A stretch of 64,000 bases of DNA, taken from positions 868,001-932,000 of the forward strand of contig CAWJYO010000009.1 in the NCBI GenBank assembly GCA_963847085.1, given 5' to 3'. Shown here piece by piece: positions 18,679-29,200 of the stretch. Every line of letters begins with the position of its first letter. Position 1 is the stretch's first letter. The translations under genes and the position numbers were made by a program. This DNA is from Ilyomonas sp963847085 (GTDB taxonomy: Bacteria > Bacteroidota > Bacteroidia > Chitinophagales > Chitinophagaceae). The notes under the pieces were generated by a model, which did no database searches, had not been told where the DNA came from, and saw only the letters and a list, made by a program, of their open reading frames with translations.

Positions 18679-19473
18679 TTACTTCTCCACCATTTTATTT
18701 TCCCTGAATTTATCAAGAAAATGCCTTGCTGTTTCGCCCATAATCAGCTTACCACTGGTAACAGCTCGTTGAGGCAGCAACTGTTCCCAATGCTCTGTAT
18801 CGTGCCATATCATTTTCTTTACTTCGGCTACGGCTTCAGGGCTGTAATGCGCAAGTGAGTTGGTAAGCCTTGTAATGGAGTCTTCCATGCTCTCTACACT
18901 GGGATGCAATTCAGCATAAATGCCTTTGCGCCGCGCCCAGTCGGCATTGCGCCAGTTGCCTGCATCAATGGCAAGCTGGCTAAACGATGAAAGTCCTGTT
19001 TTCCGCTCCACTGCCGGACCGACCACAAACGGACCAATGCCAATGCTGAGTTCACTTAATTTTATTTCGGCTCCTTCCACTGCGATGGCATAATCGGCTG
19101 CCGCTGCAATGCCCAGGCCGCCGCCTACACATTTGCCATGCACACGTGCCACAATGAATTTAGGGCAGCGTCGCATGGCAAGAATTACATTGGCAACGCC
19201 ATTAAAAAATTGAGTGGCCTGCTTCTCGCTTTGCAGTTGCAGCAGTTCGTCGAATGAGGCACCACCGCAAAAAGCTGCGCCAGTTGAGCGAAGCAGAATA
19301 ACCCTTACATCATCGTTATGCGCAGCATACGACACTTCATTTAACAAGCCGCCCAACATGACAGAAGTTAATGAATTTCCTTGAGGATGATACCATTCGA
19401 TAGTATAAATATGAGCGTGCAATTCGCCTTTTACATAGCTGCTGCCATCGGTGTTGCTGTTATTGACTGCCAT
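18679..19473 (-). CDS. Enoyl-CoA hydratase/isomerase family protein
   Basis: 264-residue crotonase-fold enzyme. VRVILLRSTGAAFCGGASFD supplies the first oxyanion-hole backbone and CVGGGLGIAAAADYAIAV the second. LSELSIGIGPFVVGP covers the region where hydratases carry their second catalytic Glu; here E is in LSELSIGIG but the usual second Glu is not obvious, so the exact reaction (hydratase, isomerase, or other acyl-CoA chemistry) is uncertain. Stand-alone gene; a copy of the dispersed motif lies just past its stop (18658-18680). Confidence 0.85.
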   Translation of the reverse strand: MAVNNSNTDGSSYVKGELHAHIYTIEWYHPQGNSLTSVMLGGLLNEVSYAAHNDDVRVILLRSTGAAFCGGASFDELLQLQSEKQATQFFNGVANVILAMRRCPKFIVARVHGKCVGGGLGIAAAADYAIAVEGAEIKLSELSIGIGPFVVGPAVERKTGLSSFSQLAIDAGNWRNADWARRKGIYAELHPSVESMEDSITRLTNSLAHYSPEAVAEVKKMIWHDTEHWEQLLPQRAVTSGKLIMGETARHFLDKFRENKMVEK

Positions 19474-19645
19474 TGCTTTCTGATTTGATGAATGAGTTGA
19501 TTGTTTTTATTACAACAAATATACTCGTCCCGTAAAAAGAAAGCAATGATAAAATGAGGAGGTTAAGAATTTTATAAAAAACATCATTATCCACTAAAAC
19601 AAACAGTAACCTTTTTTTACTGTTTTTTCATTTGCCAAAAACACT

Positions 19646-19653
19646 TATTTTTG
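19646..19653 (+). promoter_or_regulatory. Putative -7 box (TATTTTTG) for greA
   Basis: TATTTTTG fits TAnnTTTG and lies about 67 nt upstream of the greA ATG at 19720. Confidence 0.4.
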
Positions 19654-19719
19654 AATTGGTGCAACGCTGCATTTTGTGTGGCGTTGTATTTTTTTTGTAT
19701 CATCTTAAAAGAATATTGT

Positions 19720-20193
19720 ATGAGCGACGTCATGTATGTATCAAAGGAAACCTTTGAAAAAATGCGTGCAGAACTTCAGGAAATGAAAGCTGTGCAGCGG
19801 CCGGCCGCTTCAAGAGCCATTGCGGAAGCCCGCGAAAAAGGCGATTTAAAAGAGAATGCCGAATACGATGCAGCTAAAGAAGCACAGGGAATTTTAGAAG
19901 CTAAAATGGCGCAGTTGGAAGGGCTGATAGCCACCGCCAGAATTGTAGATGCAAGTGAAATAGACACAAGTAAAGTTTCCATTCTTACCAAGGTTACGAT
20001 AACGAATGTAGCAACGAAAAAAACGGTTACTTACCAGCTTGTAGGCGAAAAAGAAGCTGATTTGAAATTGGGCAAAATATCGGTTACATCGCCGATCGGC
20101 AAAGGTTTGCTGGGCAAGCACAAAGGCGATGTTGCGGAAGTAAATGCACCCAACGGCATAATGAAATTTAAAGTGATGGACATTAGTATTTAA
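19720..20193 (+). CDS. greA: Transcription elongation factor GreA
   Basis: Rescues backtracked RNA polymerase by stimulating transcript cleavage. 158 residues from the ATG at 19720 (MSDVMYVSKETFEKMRAELQ). The N-terminal coiled coil has its acidic tip in AREKGDLKENAEYDAAKEAQ, where the D and E residues are catalytic. The C-terminal FKBP-like domain has VTYQLVGEKEADLKLGKISV and SPIGKGLLGKHKGDV. An upstream TTG start would add a hydrophobic N-terminus foreign to GreA and is rejected. Intact. Confidence 0.97.
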   Translation: MSDVMYVSKETFEKMRAELQEMKAVQRPAASRAIAEAREKGDLKENAEYDAAKEAQGILEAKMAQLEGLIATARIVDASEIDTSKVSILTKVTITNVATKKTVTYQLVGEKEADLKLGKISVTSPIGKGLLGKHKGDVAEVNAPNGIMKFKVMDISI

Positions 20194-20301
20194 GATTGAA
20201 TATTGTTAATGGTTAATTGTCTTGAACCTTGTATTCTTGAATTTTGTTCCTTGAATCTTTAACTGGTACAATGCTTGTTTTGAACAATATAAATCATCAT
20301 C

Positions 20302-20397
20302 ATGAATAAAATAGTCATTGCTTCTATCATCACAGGCGTGGCAATTGTAGGTTTGTTTTTTTACCTGCGCACAACAATGATTGAAGAAAACAGTTAA
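20302..20397 (+). CDS. Mini membrane protein, 31 residues
   Basis: MNKIVIASIITGVAIVGLFF then YLRTTMIEENS. A single TM helix with a short charged tail, flanked by greA upstream and a strong terminator 22 nt downstream. Its size is below usual annotation cut-offs. The clean ATG, the dedicated terminator and the hydrophobic-helix composition support it, but no family is recognised. Confidence 0.5.
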   Translation: MNKIVIASIITGVAIVGLFFYLRTTMIEENS

Positions 20398-20418
20398 CCG
20401 CATAATTTTAAAAAGTTA

Positions 20419-20449
20419 TAAAAGCGACTCCAAGAAGTCGCTTTTATTG
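20419..20449 (+). terminator. Intrinsic terminator
   Basis: AAAAGCGACT pairs with AGTCGCTTTT around CCAAGA, followed by ATTGTTTATT. Ends the greA/mini-protein unit. Confidence 0.85.
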
Positions 20450-20487
20450 TTTATTCTTATCTTTCTTTATAAAAACAAAGTTTGGTT

Positions 20488-20877
20488 ATGACCATTTTTT
20501 CAAAAATAATCAAGGGCGAATTGCCTTCTTATAAAATAAAAGAAAACGAACGATTTCTCGCTTTTTTAGATGTGTATCCGTTGGTAAAAGGTCATGTGTT
20601 GGTAGTGCCAAAAATTGAAGTAGATAAACTGTTTGACTTAAGCGATGATTATCTTTCTGAAATATTGGTATTTGCAAAACCCATTGCGAAAGCGATAGAA
20701 AAAACATTCGATTGCAACCGTTGCGGCATCTCTGTTATTGGCATTGAAGTGCCGCACGCGCATGTGCACCTGATGCCCATCAACAATGCAAACGACATTA
20801 ATTTTACAAGAGGAAAGTTATCGTTGAGCGCGGAAGAAATGAAAGAGATTCAGGAGAAGATTGTGAGTGCGTTGTAA
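20488..20877 (+). CDS. HIT-family nucleotide hydrolase
   Basis: 129-residue histidine-triad protein. MTIFSKIIKGELPSYKIKEN is the standard N-terminus, LAFLDVYPLVKGHVLVVPK the substrate-binding sheet, and VPHAHVHLMPI the HxHxH catalytic triad. Members hydrolyse phosphoramidate or dinucleotide bonds (AMP-lysine, Ap4A-like). The zinc-binding Cys pair seen in some members is absent. The ATG at 20488 is preferred over an in-frame TTG six bases upstream. Confidence 0.93.
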   Translation: MTIFSKIIKGELPSYKIKENERFLAFLDVYPLVKGHVLVVPKIEVDKLFDLSDDYLSEILVFAKPIAKAIEKTFDCNRCGISVIGIEVPHAHVHLMPINNANDINFTRGKLSLSAEEMKEIQEKIVSAL

Positions 20878-20883
20878 AGTTGT

Positions 20884-21228
20884 TCATTTCAATTCGCTGC
20901 TATCAAACTCTTTTTTAAAGTAAAATAATGTTGGATCATTAATGGAATGAGAAGTAAGTGATACCAATTTCCAGCCCAGATTGCTCATATAATTTAAAAC
21001 ATCGGCGGCTTCTGTAAGTTTGGTAACCATTTTTAGTTTAATAAGTTCATTGCTATCTTTAAAAGAAAACAAACTGTCAATATTTCCAAAATAGAAGTAT
21101 ACATTTTGTCTGCTTGATAGTCCTTTAATATCAATATTCACATAGCAATATCTATCCACTTTTTTCTGCGCAAAAACAAACGACAAAAAAAGGAGCAAAA
21201 ACAAATGGAGCAGAACTAAACATTTCAT
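20884..21228 (-). CDS. Secreted hypothetical protein
   Basis: 114 residues with a clear signal peptide (MKCLVLLHLFLLLFLSFVFA, cleavage before QKKVD). The mature part contains DRYCYVNIDIKGLSSRQNVY and ADVLNYMSNLGWKLVSLTSH. The latter resembles a short repeated Bacteroidota motif (VLNxLxxxGWxLV) seen in small periplasmic proteins. No enzyme motifs; function unknown. Convergent with the HIT gene, 6 nt apart. Confidence 0.7.
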   Translation of the reverse strand: MKCLVLLHLFLLLFLSFVFAQKKVDRYCYVNIDIKGLSSRQNVYFYFGNIDSLFSFKDSNELIKLKMVTKLTEAADVLNYMSNLGWKLVSLTSHSINDPTLFYFKKEFDSSELK

Positions 21229-21262
21229 ATTTATAAAGCGAATGGTTTTAAAAGAGTCGGTT

Positions 21263-21833
21263 TTATTTCTTTACCAGTCTCTCTTCATTCTTCACCACAA
21301 AATCTTCCCAACTATTGAATTGCTTTGCGCTTTTCGATAGCACTGATGAAGTTTGATAATAATGGCAAAGTGCAACTGCCAGTGCATCGGTAGCGTCAAA
21401 GTGTGCGGGCTGTTCGGTAAGCTGCAGCAATTGTTGCAGCATTTTCCAAACCTGTTCTTTATCTGCATTGCCATTGCCGGCTACCGATTGTTTCACTTTG
21501 CGCGGCGAGTATTCGGTAACAGGTAACGAACCTTGCATAGCGGCTGCAATTGCCACGCCCTGTGCACGTCCCAGCTTCAACATGCTTTGTACATTTTTAC
21601 CAAAAAACGGAGCTTCAATGGCAAAGGAAGTAGGGTGATATTCGTTAATTAGATGCACTACTTTTTGATGTATCATCTGCAGGCGCAGATAAATGTCTTT
21701 GTGTGCTGCTTAACTTCAGCACATCCATCGTTATCAGTTTCGGGCCGTTGCCCACAATGCTTACAATGGCATAGCCCATCATCAAGGTACCGGGGTCAAT
21801 TCCTAAAATAATCTCTTCATTTCTCATTTGCAA
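21263..21833 (-). CDS. ruvC: Crossover junction endodeoxyribonuclease RuvC (frameshifted)
   Basis: Holliday-junction resolvase. MRNEEIILGIDPGTLMMGYA holds the first catalytic Asp (GIDPGT). The second fragment has FAIEAPFFGKNVQSMLKLGR (catalytic Glu) and HFDATDALAVALCHYY (last two acidic residues, DATDALA). The frame change lies near 21690 (STQRHL, then RLQMIHQKVVHL). About 190 residues when joined, family-typical. An ATG two codons upstream of MRNEE is also possible as start. Confidence 0.92.
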
Positions 21834-21885
21834 ATACGAAGTAACAACGAAGGTAGATAACGCCGCAACTATTTTTACAGTACGT

Positions 21886-22893
21886 TTGAAAAAAATAAAG
21901 TTGAGGCGGAGTTATAAAAGAACACTGAATTTTATTATTGGTCCCCTGTTGTTCATTATTCTGACATGGTCAATTTATCATAAAATCAACCAGCAATATT
22001 CGTGGCAGCAAATACAAACCATTTTTGCCAACGCGTTTAATAAAAACAATCGCTTGCTGCTTTTGTTTTTGTTCATTTTAATGATCACCAACTGGATGCT
22101 GGAAGCCACCAAATGGAAGATGCTGATGAAACCCGTGCAACCCGTTTCTATGCTCACAGCCTGCAAAGCTGTGTTTTCGGGTTTATCGTTTTCTATGTTT
22201 ATTCCAACAGCAGCAGGTGAGTATGCAGGCAGAACCTTATACATGCACGAAGGCAATAGGCTTCGCTCGTTATCGTTAAACATTATTGGCAGCATCAGCC
22301 AGCTTTTGGTTACGCTGATAGCTGGCGTTGCAGGTATTTTTTATTTAAAGAAAATGTTGTTAGACGGAACTGCGTCTTCCCTTAATTTATCTATGATCTG
22401 GTTGAACGGATTGTTGTATGCAGTGATAGCCGCCATTATTGTTTTTGCCTTAATTTATTTTCAGATGGCGCCTTTCACACGATGGTTTGAGAAAATTCCG
22501 TTTATACAAAAGCACCTCATCTTTGTACAAAGCCTTGAATCGTTTGGATTGCAACAATTAACACAAATTTTGTTGCTGTCGGTGTTGCGCTACATCGTAT
22601 TTATTGTTCAATACTGGCTGGTGTTTCGGTTGTTTGGTGTGCAAATGGCTTGGGTAGAGGCTGCGTTTGCAACGGCTGTGTTGCTTCTCATTTTGTCCTC
22701 CATTCCATCGGTGCCTAATATTGCCGAGCTGGGTGTGCGTGGCGAAGTAAGCCGGCAGTTGTTTGGATTGTTCAGTGCCAATGCGGCTGGCATTGTATTT
22801 TCAGCAGCCTTTATCTGGATCGTAAATTTAATTATCCCTGCCATTGCGGGAAGTTTATTTTTGATGGGCATAAAAATTTTTAGAAACAAATAG
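21886..22893 (+). CDS. Lysylphosphatidylglycerol synthase TM region (UPF0104/AglD-like) family protein
   Basis: 335-residue polytopic membrane protein with 8 or 9 TM segments. Conserved elements: TNWMLEATKWKMLM, AVFSGLSFSMFIPTAAGEYA (the family G(x)6P-T/N-R/A-G-E block) and SSIPSVPNIAELGVRGEVSR (P-x-x-x-x-x-G-x-R/G-E). Members are flippase-like or the TM part of MprF; substrate unknown here. TTG start at 21886, since no ATG precedes MKKIKLRRSYKRT. Divergent from ruvC. The GTG of the next gene follows 1 nt after its stop, so the two are co-transcribed. Confidence 0.83.
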   Translation: MKKIKLRRSYKRTLNFIIGPLLFIILTWSIYHKINQQYSWQQIQTIFANAFNKNNRLLLLFLFILMITNWMLEATKWKMLMKPVQPVSMLTACKAVFSGLSFSMFIPTAAGEYAGRTLYMHEGNRLRSLSLNIIGSISQLLVTLIAGVAGIFYLKKMLLDGTASSLNLSMIWLNGLLYAVIAAIIVFALIYFQMAPFTRWFEKIPFIQKHLIFVQSLESFGLQQLTQILLLSVLRYIVFIVQYWLVFRLFGVQMAWVEAAFATAVLLLILSSIPSVPNIAELGVRGEVSRQLFGLFSANAAGIVFSAAFIWIVNLIIPAIAGSLFLMGIKIFRNK

Positions 22894-22894
22894 C

Positions 22895-23683
22895 GTGAGA
22901 AGAATTGTATTGTTTTTATTACTAACTCTTATTTGTATTCGCCTTACGGCAGGCGATGATTTTTGTGGTGTAAGAAACCATGCTTTTAAGGCGGGCGAAA
23001 TACTCACTTATAATATTTTTTATTCGGTAGCAGGCATTTATGTGAATGCAGGAACGGCATCGTTCACTACAACGCAGGAGCGATTGGGCAATGTGCCGGT
23101 GTATCATGTGGTGGGTGCAGGCAACAGCAACAGCAGCTACGACTGGATTTTTAAAGTGCGCGACCGCTACGAAACGTTTTTTGATACGGCTACTTTGCAG
23201 CCTTATAAATTTATACGCAAAGTGAACGAAGGTAATTACACCAAATACGAAAATGTAACCTTCAACCAAAAGACCAATACGGCCGTTTCCTCGGAAGGCA
23301 CTTATAATGTTCCCAATTGCATACAGGATGTATTAAGTGCCGTGTTTTACGCACGCAACATTAACTTCGATAGTTATAAAGAAAACGATTTGATTCCGTT
23401 CAATATGTTTCTCGATAACCAGGTGTACAATCTGCACATTCGTTATTTAGGAAAAGAAAAAATTAAAACGAAATACGGTAAGTTTCACAGCATCAAATTT
23501 AAGCCCCTGCTGGTGAAAGGAACCATTTTTGAAGGCGGCGAAAAAATGACGGTTTGGGTAAGCGACGATGCTAACCATATTCCTTTACGCATTGAAAGCC
23601 CTATTAAAGTAGGCAGTATAAAAGTAGATATGATGGGATATCAAAACCAGCGGTATCCTATGTCGTCGCTGATTAGTTTTTAA
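22895..23683 (+). CDS. DUF3108 secreted protein
   Basis: 262 residues. Signal peptide MRRIVLFLLLTLICIRLTAG, then HAFKAGEILTYNIFYSVAGI and ASFTTTQERLGNVPVYHVVG, a DUF3108 opening. RYETFFDTATLQPYKFIRKV and TVWVSDDANHIPLRIESPIK complete the family. These are periplasmic beta-rich proteins of unknown role in Bacteroidota and Proteobacteria. GTG start, directly coupled to the upstream membrane-protein gene. Confidence 0.82.
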   Translation: MRRIVLFLLLTLICIRLTAGDDFCGVRNHAFKAGEILTYNIFYSVAGIYVNAGTASFTTTQERLGNVPVYHVVGAGNSNSSYDWIFKVRDRYETFFDTATLQPYKFIRKVNEGNYTKYENVTFNQKTNTAVSSEGTYNVPNCIQDVLSAVFYARNINFDSYKENDLIPFNMFLDNQVYNLHIRYLGKEKIKTKYGKFHSIKFKPLLVKGTIFEGGEKMTVWVSDDANHIPLRIESPIKVGSIKVDMMGYQNQRYPMSSLISF

Positions 23684-23690
23684 AGCATTA

Positions 23691-24488
23691 CTAAAACAAA
23701 AACCCTTTCAGCAAGCTAAACAATATGGTTTGTTTTTGCGCTTCTTTTACATCGTAGCGATAGTTGTACCATGCACTTTCCCAATCGCCGTACATTGGGT
23801 TGGGAAGCACAATAAATTTCTTTCCCCATTCCTCTCTGGCTGTATCGGTTTCTGCAAAACGGTCTTCTATTGTTTTATGCTCAAAAACAAAACTGAAATC
23901 AGCAAGGTTATCTCCCAATAACATTACTACATTGTATTTCTTCATTATCTCTTGCCGCCGGTTTTCTTTTGACGATGTGGTGGTTTTAAAGAGTAAATGA
24001 GCCGAATCAGCATCAGGAAAATGGGCCTGTTTCAGGTTGATAAGCGTAGCGCCGACAGAAGCCGAATCGCGGTTGCTGACATAAAGAATGTGAATGCTTT
24101 TTTGTTTTGCCTCTTGAAAAAAATGAACTGCACCCGGCACTGCCGTTGCTTCCGATTTATCTACCCATTGTTTCCAAAACGCTTCAGAATATGGCACATT
24201 ATTTTTTACCAATTGCGCTTCAAAAGGACTGTTATCAAAAATGGTTTCATCAATATCGGTGATGATGGCAAGGTTCTTTTTGCGCTTTATTTTACGTGGT
24301 AATTGTTGCAACCGGAGTGCCGCCAAGTTATAAGCCTGATAACATAAAGCGCGATACTCGGCTGCCGTTTGTTGCCACAACACAGGCTGCAGCAAACGCA
24401 TACTGGCAGCATTGATGCGTACTGCTATCCTGCGCACGGGCTATCGAAAAAATGCACAAAAACAAAAAGAGCAAAATCTAGCTTTCAT
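23691..24488 (-). CDS. 5'-nucleotidase / acid phosphatase, lipoprotein e(P4) type, HAD class C (frameshifted N-terminus)
   Basis: Secreted HAD phosphatase. The core AIITDIDETIFDNSPFEAQL holds the DxDET nucleophile motif (class C: two Asp). ILYVSNRDSASVGATLINLK is motif II/cap, and VVMLLGDNLADFSFVF the GDxxxDF motif. The signal peptide is spread over frames: MKARFCS at 24488, then LFLFLCIFSIARAQDSS, then INAASMRLLQPVLWQQTAAE; indels near 24470 and 24425. Members dephosphorylate nucleotides outside the cell. The expected lipobox Cys is not obvious. Convergent with the DUF3108 gene. Confidence 0.85.
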
Positions 24489-24607
24489 AAATCAACAAAT
24501 TTAATGTGCAACGGCATGAAGATATAACACCGCCATCATTGTGCTGCGCAAACAAATTATAACGTTCGTTCAGCCCTATTCCTTTTTAATTTTGTACAAA
24601 AAATACG

Positions 24608-26064
24608 ATGCAGCTAACCAATCCATCTTTACTTGCAAAATAAAATCTTCATCAATAATGAATGGATGGATGCTTCCACTAATCAAACATTTGAAGTATT
24701 CAATCCGGCTGATGGTTCGCTCATTACGAACGTTGCCGATGCAGGTATTGATGAAACTCAATCAGGCGATTGAAGCAGCAGTGAAAGCGTTCGGACAATG
24801 GAGTAAAGAATTGGCCAAAAAGCGGTCAGGCATCTTGCGAAAATGGTTTGATTTAATTCTGCAAAATGAAGATGATTTCGCTTTGCTGTTAACCTCCGAA
24901 CAAGGCAAACCCTTGGCAGAAGCAAAAGGCGAAGTACAATACGGTGCTTCATTTGTTGAATGGTTTGCCGAAGAAGCGCGGCGCACGTATGGCGATGTGA
25001 TTCCTTCGCCTTCAGCCAGCAAAAGAATGCTTACTATAAAGCAACCGATTGGGGTGGTTGCCGCCATCACGCCATGGAATTTTCCCATTGCTATGATTAC
25101 CCGGAAGATAGCACCCGCGCTGGCTGCGGGTTGCACAGTTGTTGTAAAACCTGCCGAAGACACGCCTTTGTGTGCATTGGCTTTGGCGCAGTTGGCAAAA
25201 GAAGCCGGCTTAGCCGATGGTGTATTAAACGTGCTGCCAACGATGCAAGCCGCTAAAGTGGGAGAGGTGCTCACTACGCATCCTGCCATTAGTAAAGTAT
25301 CTTTTACCGGCTCAACGGAAGTCGGCAGAATTTTAATGCAGCAATCTTCCTCAACCGTAAAAAAAATGTCGCTCGAACTGGGTGGCAATGCGCCGGTAAT
25401 TGTGTTTGATGATGCCGATGTAGATGTGGCAGTAAAAGGCGCATTGGAAAGCAAGTATCGCAATAGCGGGCAAACCTGCGTTACCGCTAACCGCTTGTAT
25501 GTGCAGAGAAAAATCTATCCTTCGTTTCTTGCCAAATTTACCGAAGCGGTAAAAGCGTTGCGGGTTGGAAATGGTGCAAAAGAAAACGTGCAGATTGGTC
25601 CGCTCATCAACCAGGATGCCATTGATAAAGTAGAACGATTGATGAAAGATGCGGTTGATAAGGGTGCGCAGGTTGTGCTGGGTGGTAAAAAAGAGGCAAA
25701 AACAAACCTGTTCTATCCGCCTACCATTCTTACCCACTGCACGCCAGAAATGGAATTGAGCAGGGAAGAAATTTTTGGGCCTGTGTCTGCTATCTATTTA
25801 TTTGATACCGAAGAAGAAGCCATTGCGCTTGCCAATAACACCGAATATGGGCTGGCAGCTTATTTTTTTACGCAGAATATATCGAAAGCATGGCGCGTTG
25901 CTGAAAGCTTACAATATGGCATGATTGGCATTAACGAAGGTTTGATTTCGGCGGCTGAAGCGCCGTTTGGCGGTGTAAAGCAAAGCGGCTATGGCAGAGA
26001 AGGCAGCCACTACGGAATGGACGAATTTTTAACAATCAAGTATTTGTGCATCGGGAACGTGTGA
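24608..26064 (+). CDS. NAD(P)-dependent succinate-semialdehyde-type aldehyde dehydrogenase (N-terminus frameshifted)
   Basis: Oxidises an aldehyde (probably succinate semialdehyde) to the acid. MQLTNPSLLA at 24608 continues in another frame as KIFINNEWMDASTNQTFEVF and then NQAIEAAVKAFGQW; indels near 24640 and 24763. Conserved: AAITPWNFPIAMITRKIAPA, KVSFTGSTEVGRILM (cofactor), MSLELGGNAPVIVFDDAD (Glu general base), YRNSGQTCVTANRL (catalytic Cys) and EEIFGPVSAIYLF. EGLISAAEAPFGGVKQSGYG is typical of GabD-like enzymes. It contains a coding copy of the dispersed motif at 25695-25707 (peptide EAKTN) in a loop where homologues vary. Confidence 0.9.
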
Positions 26065-26099
26065 GTAATTATTTATGGCTCAAATCCTTTGCCCGCTTG

Positions 26100-26130
26100 A
26101 TTTCTACACGTTTGTTTTTGCCCGTTTTCC
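26100..26130 (+). repeat. Copy of dispersed TTTGTTTTTGCC motif
   Basis: CGTTTGTTTTTGCCCGTTTT lies 40 nt after the aldehyde dehydrogenase stop and before the secDF promoter. See the finding on this motif. Confidence 0.65.
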
Positions 26131-26168
26131 GGCATCTATTTCACAATTTATTATTATATTCAAAACCC

Positions 26169-26176
26169 TATCTTTG
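26169..26176 (+). promoter_or_regulatory. Bacteroidota -7 box (TATCTTTG) for secDF
   Basis: TATCTTTG is an exact TAnnTTTG match, 39 nt before the ATG at 26215. No good -33 TTTG was found upstream. Confidence 0.6.
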
Positions 26177-26214
26177 CGCCTCACTAAAAAAATTTGGTTA
26201 CCCAAAACTGTAAT

Positions 26215-29200
26215 ATGCAACTGAAAGGTTTGGTGCGTTTCTTCACGATTGCTTTGGTTTTAATTTGTTTATACCAGTTATCGTTTACCTGGATTGTGCG
26301 CAGCCATGAAAGCGCAATGTCAGACCGTGCCGACTCGTGGGTGAAGGCGAAATATGGCACACCGGCGCAAAAGTTTCCCGGTAACAAGGCTGAGCAAGAT
26401 GTTTATGCTGATAGTCTTACCAAAATAAAAAAGCAACGACTAGCTTATTTGTTAGACAGTACCAAAGGCAGCAATATTGGCCCTTTTGGTTTAACCACTT
26501 ATCAAAGCGCAAAGGATAAAGAATTAGCGCTGGGACTTGATTTGCAGGGCGGCATGAGTGTAACGATGGAAGTAGGTTTAGATGGATTAATTCGCTCACT
26601 TTCCAACTATCCTAAAGATGCGACGTTTAATAAAGCACTAAACAACGCTGTTGCCCGCAAAGCCAATAGTGGTGCGAATTTGATAAACTTGTTTGATGAA
26701 GAATATCAAAAAGCGGCAGGTGCTAACGCCAGCCTGGCTCCTTTTTTTATTGCCCGCAGCAATGGTAAAATAAAAGCCAATACTTCTAACAGTGCAGTAC
26801 TGGATTATTTACAGCAGCAAGCCAACATTGCATTTACCAATACTACCAATATTCTTCGTACCCGCATTGACCGCTTTGGTGTGGCTTCGAACAACATTAA
26901 TCCCGACCCTGCAAAAGGAAGAATCAACATTGAACTGGCTGGTATTAATGACCCTGAACGAGTGCGCAAATACTTGCAATCAACCGCTAATCTTCAGTTT
27001 TTTGAAGTGTACAATGTAGCCGAATTGCAGGAGCCGATTGTTGCGGCTGATAAAGCATTAAGCAGTTTTATTACTACTGGCAAAGCAGCCACTGATACTT
27101 CATCGGCTTTGAGCAAGGATACCTCTAATCTCGGTGCTGCCCGCGGCGCCGATACTTCACTCTTAAAAAATACGGCAAAAACAAACTTAGCTTCCACAAA
27201 AAATACATCCGATAGCGATGCGATAAGAAGAAATGCCAATCCGTTGCTTACCATTGTGCAGTTTACACAACCGCAACAAGATAAAACGACAGGACAAGAA
27301 CATTTCCCTGCCGAGTTGGGTTATGTGCAGGTAAAAGATACGGCAACACTTGGCAATTATTTACGCCAGGATTTTGTAGCAAATAAATTTCCGTCTAACA
27401 TTATGTTTGCTTATGGCAGACCTATTACCAACGAAAAAACGGGTAATCAAAGCAGTATACTTGCCTTGTATGCCTTAAAAACATTAGACAATGGCGCTGC
27501 CAAACTGGAAGGCGAGCATATCAGCGAAGCCAGCCAGGGATATGATGAAAGAAGCCGCCCATCCATTAACATGAAAATGGATGAAGTAGGCACTAAGTTG
27601 TGGGCGCAAATGACCAAAGCCAATGTAGGCAAACCCATAGCCATTGTATTGGATAATGTGGTGTACAGTGCTCCGAATGTGATTAACGAAATTCCGTATG
27701 GCAACTCTCAAATCTCTGGTAGCTTCACCACTACGGAAGCGCAGGATTTGGCACAAATACTTCAGTCTGGCAAACTACCTGCTCCGGCTAAAATTGCCCA
27801 GGAGCAAATTGTAGGACCAACCTTGGGTAAAGAAGCGGTAAACGGTGGTGCGTTGGCGTTCACCATTTCGTTTGTTATCATCTTCGTGCTGATGCTGGTG
27901 TACTACAACACAGCCGGCTGGGTAGCCAACATAGCCCTGATTTTAAACCTCTTGTTTACCATTGGCATATTAGCTGCGCTGGGTGCAACATTAACGGCGC
28001 CGGGTATTGCAGCCCTTGTGCTTACCGTAGGCCTGGCGGTAGATACCAACGTAATTATTTTTGAACGAATAAAAGAAGAACTGACAAGAGGCAAAGGCTA
28101 TCTCATTGCTGTGAACGATGGTTACAAACGTTCCTATGCACCCGTACTGGATGCTCACGTTACCACATTTTTATCAGCCGCCATCCTATTTATCTTTGGC
28201 TTAGGCCCGGTGCTCGGCTTTGCTACCACGCAAATGCTGGGTATCACGCTTTCCCTGTTTTGCGGTATTTTGGTTTCGCGTTTGGTTACTGATTTATACA
28301 CCAACCGCAACCGCCATTTTCAATACTTCACTTCCTTCTCGCAAAAAGTATTCAAACATGCTTCTTACAAGTTTATTGAATATAGAAAAGTTGCCTACGG
28401 AATATCAGTTGTCGTATTGCTGTTAGGCATTGGTTCGTTTTTTCATGGTTTTGATGAAGGCGTTGAATTTTCAGGCGGCCGCAGTTACACTGTTCGCTTT
28501 CCGAGCAAGCCTAACCACGACCAGGTATTGAATGATTTAAAAGGAGTATTTGGCGAATATCCGGTTGTAAAAACGGTGGATAATGAAAATCAGCTAAACA
28601 TTACAACTTCCTACAAAATACATGAAGTTGGTAATAATGTAGATTCGATGGTTGAGCATACTTTGTTCACCGGCTTAAAAAATGTTTTGCCGCCAAGCAC
28701 AACTTACAGTGAATTCAACAGCCGTTACAAACAAAGTTCGCAAACGGTATTACCTTCTATTTCAGACGATTTAAAATCGGGTGCAAGCAAAGCTACCATC
28801 ATTGCTATCATCATTATTTGTTTGTACATTTTTATTCGCTTCCGCGATTGGCGGTATTCAGTTGGAACCATTGTATCGTTGCTGCACGATGTGCTGGTAA
28901 CATTAATTGTATTCAGCTTCCTGCGTGGAGTGGTTCCGTTTCCGTTGGAAATTGACCAGCATTTTATTGCGGCGATACTAACCGTAATTGGTTTCTCAAT
29001 GAACGATACGGTAATTGTTTACGACCGTATTCGGGAAGACACCCGTTTAATGTCTGGCGCCAGCAAAGAAGAGATCATCAACCGCGCGATTAACCAAACA
29101 TTAAGCCGCACCATTATGACATCGCTTACCGTGTTCCTAACCATTTTGGTTTTGTTCATTTTTGGTGGCGAAGTAACACGCGGTTTTGCTTTCGCCATGT

